Assembly (NCBI GenBank): GCA_003278895.1
Contig: QCCO01000001.1
Location: 146,566 to 210,565 of the forward strand
Length of the DNA: 64,000 bases
From: Prochlorococcus sp. AG-347-L19
GTDB lineage: Bacteria; Cyanobacteriota; Cyanobacteriia; PCC-6307; Cyanobiaceae
Direction: 5' to 3'
Under the pieces are notes generated by a model. It had not been told where the DNA came from and did not search any database. It was given only the letters and a program-made list of their open reading frames with translations. Below, in pieces: positions 33,465 to 41,669 of this stretch (the stretch's first letter is position 1; every line of letters starts with the position of its first letter). Made by a program: the position numbers and the translations under genes.

Positions 33465-33512
33465 TCCTTAATCCGTACAATTTTGTTCCTCTAACCGCAC
33501 ACATAAAACTTG
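33465..33512 (+). promoter_or_regulatory. CCGTAC...CCTCNAACCGCACACAT leader, copy 1
   Basis: CCGTACAATTTTGTTCCTCT followed by AACCGCACACATAAAAC. It matches the 42554-42600 and (minus strand) 46000-46045 elements, all 75-100 bp upstream of small-gene starts. Probably a shared promoter or 5' untranslated element. Confidence 0.5.
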
Positions 33513-33565
33513 AAATTTACTATTCAAATGAATTAGAACATAGTTGTAGTCAAGTGGTAAGTCTT

Positions 33566-33718
33566 ATGGCACTAAATGACACATTTACTATCCAAGAAAT
33601 TAATTTGGATAAAAAAGAGCTTTCATTTGATAATAAGCTCAAAAAAATTGAAGCTTATTGGAATAATGAATTTACAGAACATCCGAGTAACAACCATTGC
33701 AAGATTTTTTGTGATTAA
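33566..33718 (+). CDS. 50-residue protein with YWNxE...HPxNxHCxxxCD end
   Basis: ATG 33566 chosen over TTG 33461, because the upstream part is the conserved leader. The C-terminus EAYWNNEFTEHPSNNHCKIF ends CD, closely matching EDYWKRECREHPTNQHCLVY-CD at 45770-45952. The conserved Cys/His suggest metal binding or disulfides. Function unknown. Confidence 0.55.
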   Translation: MALNDTFTIQEINLDKKELSFDNKLKKIEAYWNNEFTEHPSNNHCKIFCD

Positions 33719-33804
33719 AAACTTTAACTTTTAGGTATTCTTACGCTTGATTTTTACATAATACCCGTACTAAAGAATAATCAGATAGAAAGGAGGCCAA
33801 GCAA

Positions 33805-33906
33805 ATGACTAATTTAGGTATAGAAATTTTATTTTGGACAATTTTAATTTCTTATCTGGGATTAAGATTTTCTCAAACTTGGAATGGATTCAAAAAACAG
33901 TATTAA
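33805..33906 (+). CDS. 33-residue single-helix mini-protein
   Basis: ATG 33805 behind a strong AAGGAGG site at 33790. IEILFWTILISYLGLRFSQT then WNGFKKQY. Sixteen bases before the next gene, probably an operon. Confidence 0.5.
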   Translation: MTNLGIEILFWTILISYLGLRFSQTWNGFKKQY

Positions 33907-33921
33907 TTTGGAGAATAGAAA

Positions 33922-34068
33922 ATGAAACTACAAACTCAGTTCACGGTTCCAAAAAAAGAATTAAAAGATCTTGATTATGTTAAGAAAGTATATTTTTTAG
34001 AAGAAACTTTAAATAAAGAATGTATAGATTATCCAAATCAAGAAGATTGCTTGGTTTGTTGCAATTAA
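33922..34068 (+). CDS. 48-residue Cys-tail protein
   Basis: ATG 33922 with GGAGAA upstream. The end LNKECIDYPNQEDCLVCCN aligns with KRECREHPTNQHCLVYCD of the 45770 protein, keeping the first Cys, the P-N pair and the terminal Cys positions, while His is replaced by Asp. A diverged member of the same family. Confidence 0.55.
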   Translation: MKLQTQFTVPKKELKDLDYVKKVYFLEETLNKECIDYPNQEDCLVCCN

Positions 34069-34146
34069 AAATCAAAAAATAGTTGTTTTTAAAAGTAAAT
34101 ATATTTTTATTAGAATCTTAAAATTTTCTAAAAGGGAGTTAGCACA

Positions 34147-34665
34147 ATGGAATTAAGATTTTTCTCAATAAATGTTTTTAGAGAGACCCCAAAAGTCACA
34201 TTCTTCGATGCAGGCATAGATGGTTCTGATGGTTCTGATGTTGTGATCCATTCTGGGGAAGCTATATCTCCTCCAGATGATTTAAAGGATGAGCAATACT
34301 ATGTTCACAATCATCAAATTGACCACAATTTAGTTATCACTGGGGAAAGGACATTTGTTTTAATAAATCCTTCCTGGGATGAACCTCATCATGTGATTTA
34401 TTTAAATAGATCTATGGGAGCATTAGAAATACCTATAGGTACTTATCACAGATCAATCTCAGGGAAAAAGGGTAGCATTGTTTTAAATCAACCCAAAAGA
34501 GATAAATTTTTTGATCCCGCTAAAGAATTTATCCCACAAAAATTAGACAAAATTAATTTAATTAATGCCAGAAAAAGTCCACCTGTATATTGGATTTACG
34601 AAAATAAAAAAATCAAAAGAGTCTATTTTAATCCTCTAGAAAGAAAAGTTAAAACTCTTGCATGA
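34147..34665 (+). CDS. Cupin-like protein (172 aa)
   Basis: Central cupin core: YYVHNHQIDHNLVITGERTF with two histidines in motif 1, then ALEIPIGTYHRSISGKKGS as motif 2 with a third histidine. It resembles the sugar-epimerase/RmlC-like fold, but no epimerase signature is certain. Good AAAGGGAG ribosome-binding site. Overlaps the leader of the next gene by stop only. Confidence 0.65.
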   Translation: MELRFFSINVFRETPKVTFFDAGIDGSDGSDVVIHSGEAISPPDDLKDEQYYVHNHQIDHNLVITGERTFVLINPSWDEPHHVIYLNRSMGALEIPIGTYHRSISGKKGSIVLNQPKRDKFFDPAKEFIPQKLDKINLINARKSPPVYWIYENKKIKRVYFNPLERKVKTLA

Positions 34666-34666
34666 C

Positions 34667-35533
34667 ATGAAAAAAACGAAAAAACATATGTCGCCTGAAA
34701 TTAATAATTTCAAAAATCTGAATTTAATTATTAATTCTGATACTTATAAATTAGCTCAGGAAGATATTGGTTTACTTAGCCGAAATGAAATGCGTGGAGT
34801 CAGAATGCTTCTTGAAATTACTAAACCGGATTTAATCCTTGAAGAAAATAAAATTATTTCAACCATAATTATTTTTGGAGGGGCAAGCATTACGGAAGAA
34901 TCAAATACGAAAAAAAGAATTGAAAATATAGAAAAGTTAATTGAAAAAAATCCTAAATCAATACTTCTAAAAAGAAATTTAAAAAGATTAGAAAATTTAC
35001 TACTAATGAGTCACTACTATGAATCCGCAAGGGAGTTTTCAAAACTTGCTTCAATTAGTAATCAAAATAAAAACTGTAATTCTCATGTAATCGTGACAGG
35101 TGGGGGTCCGGGAATTATGGAAGCTGCAAATAGAGGTGCATTTGAAGCAAATTGTAAATCTATAGGATTAAATATCAGTCTCCCTAATGAACAAATCCCA
35201 AATGCTTTTATAACTCCAGGTCTTTGCTTCAAATTTAATTATTTTGCATTAAGAAAGATCCATTTTGTAATGAGATCAGTAGCTGCTGTATTTTTTCCTG
35301 GAGGTTTTGGAACACTAGATGAATTATTTGAACTATTGACACTTTGTCAAACAGGCATGAAAACTAAAATTCCAATCATACTTTTTGATCGAGAGTATTG
35401 GAATAAGATAATTAACTTCGATTGTCTAGCTGATCTTGGATTAATTAAAGATGAACACTTAAATCTTTTCCAATATGCAGACAGTGCATTAGAAGCATGG
35501 AAAATTATCAAATCATCAAAAAAGCCAGCCTAG
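34667..35533 (+). CDS. LOG-family (TIGR00730-type) Rossmann protein
   Basis: ATG 34667 preferred over the in-frame TTG 34658 that overlaps the cupin gene. Residues about 60-290 hold the LOG fold: VTGGGPGIMEAANRGAFEA and FPGGFGTLDELFELLTL (PGGxGTxxE). LOG enzymes release N6-substituted adenines from their nucleoside monophosphates. The N-terminal 110 residues include a charged helical insert longer than in plant LOGs, as in the larger bacterial type II forms. Confidence 0.85.
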   Translation: MKKTKKHMSPEINNFKNLNLIINSDTYKLAQEDIGLLSRNEMRGVRMLLEITKPDLILEENKIISTIIIFGGASITEESNTKKRIENIEKLIEKNPKSILLKRNLKRLENLLLMSHYYESAREFSKLASISNQNKNCNSHVIVTGGGPGIMEAANRGAFEANCKSIGLNISLPNEQIPNAFITPGLCFKFNYFALRKIHFVMRSVAAVFFPGGFGTLDELFELLTLCQTGMKTKIPIILFDREYWNKIINFDCLADLGLIKDEHLNLFQYADSALEAWKIIKSSKKPA

Positions 35534-35575
35534 AAAATACAAACTGACTTAAAAACAAATGCAAAAGAAGATTGA

Positions 35576-35692
35576 TTAATAAGTATTTGATATTTTGTTT
35601 TTCATGCTTTCAATCTTATTAATTAATTCATCTAACCATTCTGTATTATTTTGCTCTTGTCTTTTATGGCTTTGACTTTTTTGAGTACTCAT
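35576..35692 (-). CDS. 38-residue WLDxLIN-family mini-protein
   Basis: ATG 35692. MSTQKSQSHKRQEQNNTEWL then DELINKIESMKNKIS. The 42669-42806 protein ends NTEWLDKLINNIEDMKKKIS and the 36491-36598 protein has NTLWLDRLINQLEKK, so three members are present in the window. Helical; function unknown. Confidence 0.6.
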   Translation of the reverse strand: MSTQKSQSHKRQEQNNTEWLDELINKIESMKNKISNTY

Positions 35693-35912
35693 AAATTTCT
35701 TACGTTAATATTTTATTTAATATATCCTCAGAATTTCAGGAATCAATAAGCAATATTACCAAATCGATTGGGAAAACAAGCTTTAGTAGCATTTCATACA
35801 AACCTAACCATCACAAATTAACTATGAAAATCTAAATCTCTTCAGTTAAGTATTTTCTACGATGTTTTTATTTGAAATTCTGATTTGAATTAGTAAAGGT
35901 ATAGATGTTTTT

Positions 35913-36020
35913 ATGGAAAAATCATTTCTTAATTTTATTTATTGGATCCTATTAAAGTCAGCTGAAAGTTACTACGGAGATTCATTAAAAACAGAAGTGC
36001 CTTATACACCCTATTTTTAG
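35913..36020 (+). CDS. 35-residue mini-protein, paralogue of 31465-31584
   Basis: ATG 35913: MEKSFLNFIYWILLKSAESY then YGDSLKTEVPYTPYF. Matches the 39-residue protein at 31465 over 30 positions. Unknown function. Confidence 0.6.
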   Translation: MEKSFLNFIYWILLKSAESYYGDSLKTEVPYTPYF

Positions 36021-36162
36021 TTTTGGTGGACCTCAACTTTTAATATTAGAGCTCTATTGTGAGAGTTATTAGTTTGAAATTAATTTATTAAAAAACACAA
36101 TATAGGTTACTTATAGATTCACTACAAAATAATCACTTGCGTTGAATTTCATTTACTGATTG

Positions 36163-36246
36163 TTAATAAATTTTAGCGGTAAGTATCCTTCCAAAATTAA
36201 TTAAAACTATAATTAGAAGAAGTAGCTCAATTGCAAGGTTGGTCAT
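36163..36246 (-). CDS. 27-residue hydrophobic mini-protein
   Basis: ATG 36246. LAIELLLLIIVLINFGRI is one helix with a short basic end. Short, but similar in build to neighbouring mini-proteins. Confidence 0.35.
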   Translation of the reverse strand: MTNLAIELLLLIIVLINFGRILTAKIY

Positions 36247-36323
36247 AAGATCGCTCTCATTAAATTTATATAGAAGCCTTATAACGGCAGGATAAGTATT
36301 GAATAGAGTTTAAATTCCTATTT

Positions 36324-36488
36324 TTAGCCATCGAGATTCTTTGGTACTAGACTATTTTCACAATTTTCGACGCATTCTTCTAAAGACTTTTCAGAATTAC
36401 TCTTAATTTCGCAACTACGAAGACAATCATAGAAGGCATACTTGGGATCTAATTCATTTTTAAATTGTTTATTTCTAAATATATTCAT
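36324..36488 (-). CDS. 54-residue twin-CX3C protein
   Basis: ATG 36488. YAFYDCLRSCEIKSNSEK then SLEECVENCENSL: two CX3C pairs 15 residues apart, as in the protein at 10454-10612 (FECITEC and ECITRC). Two bases after the upstream WLDxLIN gene, so in one operon with it. Confidence 0.6.
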   Translation of the reverse strand: MNIFRNKQFKNELDPKYAFYDCLRSCEIKSNSEKSLEECVENCENSLVPKNLDG

Positions 36489-36490
36489 GA

Positions 36491-36598
36491 TCAAACTCCC
36501 TTTGATTTTTTTTCAAGTTGATTAATTAATCTATCCAACCAAAGAGTGTTATTGATCTTTTTTGTTTTTTTAAAGTATTTCGTTTTGTAAGTACTCAT
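36491..36598 (-). CDS. 35-residue WLDxLIN-family mini-protein
   Basis: ATG 36598. MSTYKTKYFKKTKKINNTLW then LDRLINQLEKKSKGV. It shares the MST start with the 35576 paralogue. Its stop is 2 bp before the ATG of the twin-CX3C gene. Confidence 0.6.
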   Translation of the reverse strand: MSTYKTKYFKKTKKINNTLWLDRLINQLEKKSKGV

Positions 36599-36788
36599 GA
36601 AGTCAAATCTCCAATCAGTGGATCTAATTTAAAGGTGATGATTCAAATTTCCTAGAGCAAAAATACTGATTATGAATTTAGTGAAATATTTAAAAAACAA
36701 TTAATTTATAGTTTGTATTTTAGGTATTAAAACTCTTGATCTTTGTATCTATGTAATACTAAATAAATTCTAAAAAAGGGGGTTAATT

Positions 36789-36959
36789 ATGATTTACGGA
36801 AATCTAATTAAAAATAAAATTCAAAATGCATTTGGTGGTTTGTTTGATACGTTATAAATTGAGAGGAAAATAACTGATGCTCAAATAGAATGTATGCAAT
36901 TCGGAATTTGTGATTATGTTCCAAAACAAGTTGAGGAAGTTCCCTTTTTTCATTATTAA
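36789..36959 (+). pseudogene. 56-codon small gene split by an in-frame TAA
   Basis: After GGGGG at 36778, ATG 36789 reads MIYGNLIKNKIQNAFGGLFD-TL, TAA at 36855, then IERKITDAQIECMQFGICDY and VPKQVEEVPFFHY to TAA 36957. Both halves are in one frame with ordinary composition. Either nonsense mutation or, less likely, readthrough. Confidence 0.5.
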
Positions 36960-36986
36960 TTTGAATTTATTTCTAAAGAAGAGCAA

Positions 36987-37295
36987 TTAGCTCCTCCTCA
37001 CCCAATCAGGAGATCCACTAAACCAATCAGCAAGATCATCATTTTTGGGGTCGAAATGATTTTCAGTCTCTAAACCATCCAGGCCAAGATTTTGGATAAG
37101 TCCATTTATTCCATCTGATTTTTGCTTACCATATCTCCTCAAGCTATTAGCTTTCTTAAGCCATGTCCATATTGTTGAATTATGTTTTGCAAACTTTTCT
37201 ACATAAATTCTTTCTTCCAATGCGACGTGTTCATCTAGTGAAATCCTTTTTACAATATCCTTAATTTTTAAACGAGTCTTGTTGGTTAGAAACAT
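36987..37295 (-). CDS. 102-residue hypothetical protein
   Basis: ATG 37295. Basic helical N-terminus (LTNKTRLKIKDIVKRISLDE), WTWLKKANSLRRYGKQKSDG, and an acidic C-terminus (HFDPKNDDLADWFSGSPDW). The shape suggests a small DNA-binding or adaptor protein, but no domain is recognised. Confidence 0.6.
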   Translation of the reverse strand: MFLTNKTRLKIKDIVKRISLDEHVALEERIYVEKFAKHNSTIWTWLKKANSLRRYGKQKSDGINGLIQNLGLDGLETENHFDPKNDDLADWFSGSPDWVRRS

Positions 37296-37459
37296 ATTTA
37301 TAAAAGAAGTTAATGTTTTATAAAAGTTTTTTTTATGAATGTCTTGTCAATCTTTATTTCAAGAAAAAGTATTTTTTAGGGGCTTTTCAAGCACAAATGT
37401 ATTTATTTAAAAACAGGTATATTTAATTGGTAAAATAGACTACTTAATTCGATTTATAT

Positions 37460-37489
37460 AACTTATACAAAACGACTTGCGTATAAGTT
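37460..37489. promoter_or_regulatory. Perfect 9-bp inverted repeat
   Basis: AACTTATAC (37460-37468) and GTATAAGTT (37481-37489) with a 12-base spacer. No T-run follows, so it looks more like an operator than a terminator. It lies 53 bp before the ATG of the broken mini-gene at 37542. Confidence 0.35.
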
Positions 37490-37541
37490 TATCTACATAA
37501 TTTAAGATTTAATTTATAAAAAAGAATAAGGAAAATTTACA

Positions 37542-37610
37542 ATGACACTCAATTTAAAATAAGAAGCTCAAGCACCGCATAAAAGATTTGTACAAAAACA
37601 AAAAAGTTAA
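37542..37610 (+). pseudogene. Tiny ORF interrupted by TAA
   Basis: AAGGAAAATTTACA precedes ATG 37542: MTLNLK, TAA, then in frame EAQAPHKRFVQKQKS and TAA at 37608. Possibly a mini-gene with one nonsense change; very short, so weak. The sequence on to 37725 shows nothing convincing. Confidence 0.25.
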
Positions 37611-37725
37611 ATCAAGTTCTGAAAGATATTTAAAAAATAAAGAATGATATTAATGCTCCAGATCTGATACCTAAAATGTTGCCTTTTTATATGTTTTAAT
37701 TTATTATTTCCAAAAAATAATAAAA

Positions 37726-38379
37726 GTGCTAAAAGATATAGTATTCATTTCCTTTTATACTGACCAAGGGAAATATCCAGAATTAGCAATAAAGTTAAAA
37801 AAATCTATAAATAAATTTAATCTGCAATCTCATATTGTAAAAATCAATAGTAATTTTGCCAGTTGGGAGCAAGGAACTCACTTTAAATCAAAGTTTATCC
37901 TTCAATCTCTTTTGAAATTCAGAAAACCTGTAGTGTGGATGGATATTGATACTGAAATTTTGAAATTCCCAGAATTATTATTCGGTGAACATGATTTTGC
38001 TATTTATAATTGGATAGCGGATAAAGATCATCATTTATCAGGTAAAATTCCCTATGATCCCAAAACTAAAGCCTTATTATGCTCAGGCGGTGTTCAAAAA
38101 TATAGCTATACAGCACCTTCGATTCATTTATTAATTAATTGGATAAATAACTTAAATGAACCCAATAATAAGAATAAGGGTGATGATCCTTGCTTGGATA
38201 TAGCTTTTAATAAAGGAAACTTTGACTTAAAAGTTCTATGGCTCCCAAAGACTTATAACAGAATGGATAAACATTCCATTTTTTGGTCCAAAATTTCTAG
38301 AGATTCAGTGGTTATTAATCATGATTATGTAGCAGGAAACCACCGAAAAAATTCTTTGAATATAAACAAAGGATTTTAA
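37726..38379 (+). CDS. GT-A-like nucleotide-sugar transferase
   Basis: 217 residues, GTG start. KDIVFISFYTDQGKYPELAI at the N-terminus, VVWMDIDTEILKFPEL (DxD with acidic context) near residue 75, and GGDDP-like KNKGDDPCLDIAF. This fits small GT-A-fold glycosyltransferases of islands acting on surface polysaccharide. The 167-bp direct repeat begins immediately after its stop. Confidence 0.65.
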   Translation: MLKDIVFISFYTDQGKYPELAIKLKKSINKFNLQSHIVKINSNFASWEQGTHFKSKFILQSLLKFRKPVVWMDIDTEILKFPELLFGEHDFAIYNWIADKDHHLSGKIPYDPKTKALLCSGGVQKYSYTAPSIHLLINWINNLNEPNNKNKGDDPCLDIAFNKGNFDLKVLWLPKTYNRMDKHSIFWSKISRDSVVINHDYVAGNHRKNSLNINKGF

Positions 38380-38380
38380 T

Positions 38381-38547
38381 AAATTAATTAATAATATTGA
38401 GGACATGAAGAACAAGATATCAAAAGATTCTTAGAAATTTAAGAAAGAAACTTTTTTATTAGTTCTTTAGTTTGAATGAGAAGCAATTCAAAAAAGATCT
38501 GAATTTTGTATTTAAGGTAACAGCTTTTTTGTGAGCATTATTCAGAA
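38381..38547 (+). repeat. 167-bp direct repeat, copy 1
   Basis: About 90% identical to 42753-42920. In the other copy the first 54 bases encode the C-terminus of the WLDxLIN protein (NNIEDMKKKIS), so copy 1 is a 3' fragment of that gene plus its downstream region. The match starts 2 bases after the stop of the glycosyltransferase. Confidence 0.75.
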
Positions 38548-38608
38548 ATTGTAAAATATTTATAGAACTTAGAGCCCCCTCTAGATCCTCATCCACTACC
38601 TCAGAGAA

Positions 38609-39457
38609 TTAATCTTCTCTCACATACCAGGCATCAAATTGAGTATATGGAGCAAACATCCTTTTATATTTATTTTCTTTAAATAAAGAATCTAATTTCT
38701 TTTCTGATGAAGTGAAGTTATGTTCAACAGTTACAATTTTAGGACCATATTTATCAAAGTTAAAATTTGAAAGAATTAGGAATTCACTTCCTTCGGTATC
38801 AACTGACATATAGTCAATTCTTTCTCCATTAAAGTATTTAATAAAAACATCATTTAGTGAAATGGTGGGTACTTTAATAGAGTATCCATCGTCATTTCTT
38901 ATTTTTGTATTAATTGGAATTGATTCAATATCTGATTCTCTGAATTCTTCTATTGTCGAATAAACCCCTTCTTTTGAAACAAAGAAATCAACGTTTTTAC
39001 CTGTTTCTGAATATATGCATTCAGTTAATAATTGACTCTTTGGACGATTTTCTCTTAGTTGAGTTTGCCATTGAGGGCTTGGTTCTGCTAGAACACCATT
39101 CCAATCAAACTCTTTTTCAAGCAAGAGACTATTTGACAATTCAACCCCATTAGTTGCACCAAACTCTAAATATTTACCCTCCCTTTTCTTTTCTAATAAA
39201 TAAATAACAAAAAGATCCTGATATAATTGAGAAAATGAAATATTTTTATTATTAAAAATAAAAGTATAGAAATCTAATAATTCATTATCATAAGAATTAA
39301 TTATTGAATTTAAATCAAAAAATTTGGGAATAGATTTTGGATTTTTATTAATATTTTGCAAATAAAGAATATATTGCATTGTCTTTTCATCAACAAATGA
39401 TGATTGTCCATTTTTAAAATTTATTTTGAACTTTTTTTGAAGAGGATTATGATCCAA
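38609..39457 (-). CDS. FkbM-family methyltransferase
   Basis: 282 residues. SQLYQDLFVIYLLEKKREG, GKYLEFGATNGVELSNSLLL, GVLAEPSPQWQ and IDYMSVDTEGSEFLIL give the FkbM/Methyltransf_21 pattern of O-methyltransferases, often acting on surface sugars. The first 85 residues are a non-conserved helical extension. Convergent with the glycosyltransferase across the repeat. Confidence 0.85.
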   Translation of the reverse strand: MDHNPLQKKFKINFKNGQSSFVDEKTMQYILYLQNINKNPKSIPKFFDLNSIINSYDNELLDFYTFIFNNKNISFSQLYQDLFVIYLLEKKREGKYLEFGATNGVELSNSLLLEKEFDWNGVLAEPSPQWQTQLRENRPKSQLLTECIYSETGKNVDFFVSKEGVYSTIEEFRESDIESIPINTKIRNDDGYSIKVPTISLNDVFIKYFNGERIDYMSVDTEGSEFLILSNFNFDKYGPKIVTVEHNFTSSEKKLDSLFKENKYKRMFAPYTQFDAWYVRED

Positions 39458-39559
39458 ACCCTTTTAAATATTTTTTATAACTGTTCAACATTAATTGATA
39501 ATAGTTTTCTTGCCAATGTTAATTATATGATTTCTAATTATTATTTCATGATTGATTTT

Positions 39560-39790
39560 TAGGCGAACTCTTATGTAAGCGGATAAACTCTATACTTGCA
39601 ACACCTCAATGAATTAAGCATCTTTTGGTGTATTCTTCAAAGATACAAAAGCCTTCCCTAGAGCCCGTTCCTCATAGGAGATTACAGAAAATAAAAAAGA
39701 GTATCTGGCGGTTTACATAGGAACACGGATGACTCAGGTTACTCACTGACATCCCTCAAAAACTTAGGAGTGAGAAAAAAAAATGGTAAA
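39560..39790. other. GC-richer segment without a clear gene
   Basis: Between two minus-strand genes lies a 230-bp stretch with higher GC. CTTTTG (39619) pairs with CAAAAG (39647) around a TGTAT/ATACA inner stem. A minus frame reads YSFLFSVISYEERALGKAFV then SLKNTPKDA and stop, but lacks a start codon. It may be a structured RNA or a gene relic. Confidence 0.3.
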
Positions 39791-39863
39791 AACATTCATT
39801 CAAATAATCCTGTAGAAAAAACACTTTTTTGTAATTATCATATTTAGTTTTTAAATATTTTTT

Positions 39864-40637
39864 TTACTTTAATTTCTTATTTTTATTATCAACGTCATTA
39901 ATGAGCCAATTTGTTATTTGAAAAGATATTGGGACTTTATTGGTCAGCGTGAAAAGCATCAAGCTAACTTTACTTTCCTTAGCTATTCCCTCACTGGGGT
40001 AAACAAAAGCTACATTTCCAATAATTGTTCTATCCTTTTTTTCATAATTTCGAATACCACTCTGTTGATGATGAATTGTTTTTATTCTTAGACATGGATT
40101 TATTAATTGCCAATTTCTAAGCCAAAACTCATAAGCTAACTTATTATCACACCTAGGTATACCAAGAGCTATTTTCAAGGAAGATAAATGTGATTCTTCA
40201 ATATTTTTTAAATCACTAGATCTCAAACACCATGTATCTTGACTATAGTAAGCATTTTTTACCAATCTTAGCTCTTTATCTCCTATAAGATCATAACGAC
40301 TTAATAGTAAAAAGCTCTTGTCATTTTTTAGTTCATTTGAAATTAACTCTTCAAAATCATCTTGAAATTCAATATCAGCATTTGCAATTACAAAGTATTT
40401 ATCATCAATAATAAATTTTTTTGATTCTCTTATCCAATCCTCGAAAGTTGGTCTCCTATTGAAACGAATTATTGTAATTTTTGGACTTATTAAATTTTGA
40501 TTCTTGAATGTATCATCATCAATTAATAATAGGATTTTCTTTATAAATTTTTTTTTGATATTAGAGTTAAGTACTGAAAATAATTCTTCGCGTCTTTGAT
40601 TATTTTTTGGAGTATAAAAAGGAACAGTTAAAATCAA
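39864..40637 (-). CDS. Predicted GT-A-like glycosyltransferase
   Basis: 257 residues. ILTVPFYTPKNNQRREELFS, FVIANADIEFQDDFEEL (an acidic N-A-D-I motif in DxD position) and WCLRSSDLKNIEES with GIPRCDNKLAYEFWLRNW. The order resembles glycosyltransferases that recognise surface polysaccharide, as in phage and island genomes. No closer family assigned. Confidence 0.5.
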   Translation of the reverse strand: MILTVPFYTPKNNQRREELFSVLNSNIKKKFIKKILLLIDDDTFKNQNLISPKITIIRFNRRPTFEDWIRESKKFIIDDKYFVIANADIEFQDDFEELISNELKNDKSFLLLSRYDLIGDKELRLVKNAYYSQDTWCLRSSDLKNIEESHLSSLKIALGIPRCDNKLAYEFWLRNWQLINPCLRIKTIHHQQSGIRNYEKKDRTIIGNVAFVYPSEGIAKESKVSLMLFTLTNKVPISFQITNWLINDVDNKNKKLK

Positions 40638-40802
40638 TTTTTAATTTTTAACAAATTTTTAAATATTATAACTATATTTCTACAACTAGCTTTAATGGCT
40701 TGTTTATTAGCAGTAGCCTTATTCAATACTTTTAAAAATTAATTAAAAAATAAATTTTTTTTTAACAACTTTAATTGATCAAAACTGTTTTACCCCCCTT
40801 AC

Positions 40803-40960
40803 CCATTATCACTTTCCTAAAAAGGAAATTTGATGGATAATGAGCCTAGAATTGAGCGTTTTCAGTATTCTGTTCACACACAGTTCACACATTGTAATTT
40901 TCTTATAACTAATTGATATGACTGAAATTAATTACTGGCTAATGAACCATGTACCAGCTT
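40803..40960 (+). repeat. EVE-gene 5' repeat, copy 1
   Basis: Near-identical to 49387-49530: ACTTTCCTAAA...TTTGATGGATAAT, the tandem GTTCACACA pair, and ATGACTGAAATTAATTACTG (40918) giving MTEINYWLMNHVPA then a stop. It is thus the upstream region plus nine codons of the EVE gene at 49502. TTCTAGCAAAATTCTAG follows at 41000. No other gene is visible from 40638 to 41067. Confidence 0.8.
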
Positions 40961-41067
40961 GATATAACTAGGTTTTTCGAAATTTATAAAGTTTTATTCT
41001 AGCAAAATTCTAGAAAAACTAATAAATATAAAGCATCCATTGAGGTAAAGATTTAGGATAATTTGTG

Positions 41068-41112
41068 ATTGACAGTCGAGCTAAACTTAGAGGGATAAAA
41101 GCCTCTTTTTTG
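41068..41112 (+). promoter_or_regulatory. TTGACAGTCGAGCTAAA leader, copy C
   Basis: TTGACAGTCGAGCTAAACTT, AGAGG-GATAAAAG-CCTCT stem, six T, and the ATG at 41113. Differs from copy B by a few bases, and the stem is preserved. Confidence 0.55.
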
Positions 41113-41286
41113 ATGAGAAACAAATTTAAAAGATCAGCTTTTTTTGATATGTCTGATGACCTTTTCTATCGAATATCATTAATAGGATTTTTAGTTGTTT
41201 TTAGCTCAATGGTATTTTTTCTAACGAAATATAGAGAAAAAAAAGTTAATAATATAAGCCAGATTTCCATAACTGAACAAATTTAA
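41113..41286 (+). CDS. 57-residue single-helix protein
   Basis: ATG 41113 directly after the leader T-run. Basic N-terminus (RNKFKRSAFFDMSDDLFYRI), a helix (ISLIGFLVVFSSMVFFLTKY), and a polar tail. Fourteen bases before the next gene. Confidence 0.55.
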   Translation: MRNKFKRSAFFDMSDDLFYRISLIGFLVVFSSMVFFLTKYREKKVNNISQISITEQI

Positions 41287-41300
41287 TTTTTAAAGCAGTA

Positions 41301-41657
41301 ATGCAAAGATTTATAATTTCACCATTATTTGCTTTATCTAGGTTTTTTATAAATATTTACGGAATATTTTTAAAGTTTTTTCTTCAATTAAATGGTGGTT
41401 ATTGGTCAAGAATTGGTTTAGCCGAAAATATTACAGAGGAAAGAATAAAAAAAAGAAGATTTTATATCCTTCCTTTTTATATTCTTCTTGCTTTATTGTT
41501 TGGATTACTATCTGCTCTATATTGGTATTTTGTTATTCTCCATGTGCCACTTTCAATAGAAAAATATTTAAGTCCATTGAATAACAATATTGCTTTAATA
41601 ATTGCTTTTGCGACTTTCTTTGGTTGGCTTTATATTCTTTGTAAAACAAACAAATAA
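41301..41657 (+). CDS. 118-residue membrane protein
   Basis: Three hydrophobic stretches: FALSRFFINIYGIFLKFFL, FYILLALLFGLLSALYWYF and IALIIAFATFFGWLYIL, with a charged EERIKKRR between. Co-transcribed with the preceding mini-protein. Unrecognised. Confidence 0.55.
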   Translation: MQRFIISPLFALSRFFINIYGIFLKFFLQLNGGYWSRIGLAENITEERIKKRRFYILPFYILLALLFGLLSALYWYFVILHVPLSIEKYLSPLNNNIALIIAFATFFGWLYILCKTNK

Positions 41658-41669
41658 AATGCTTACTAA

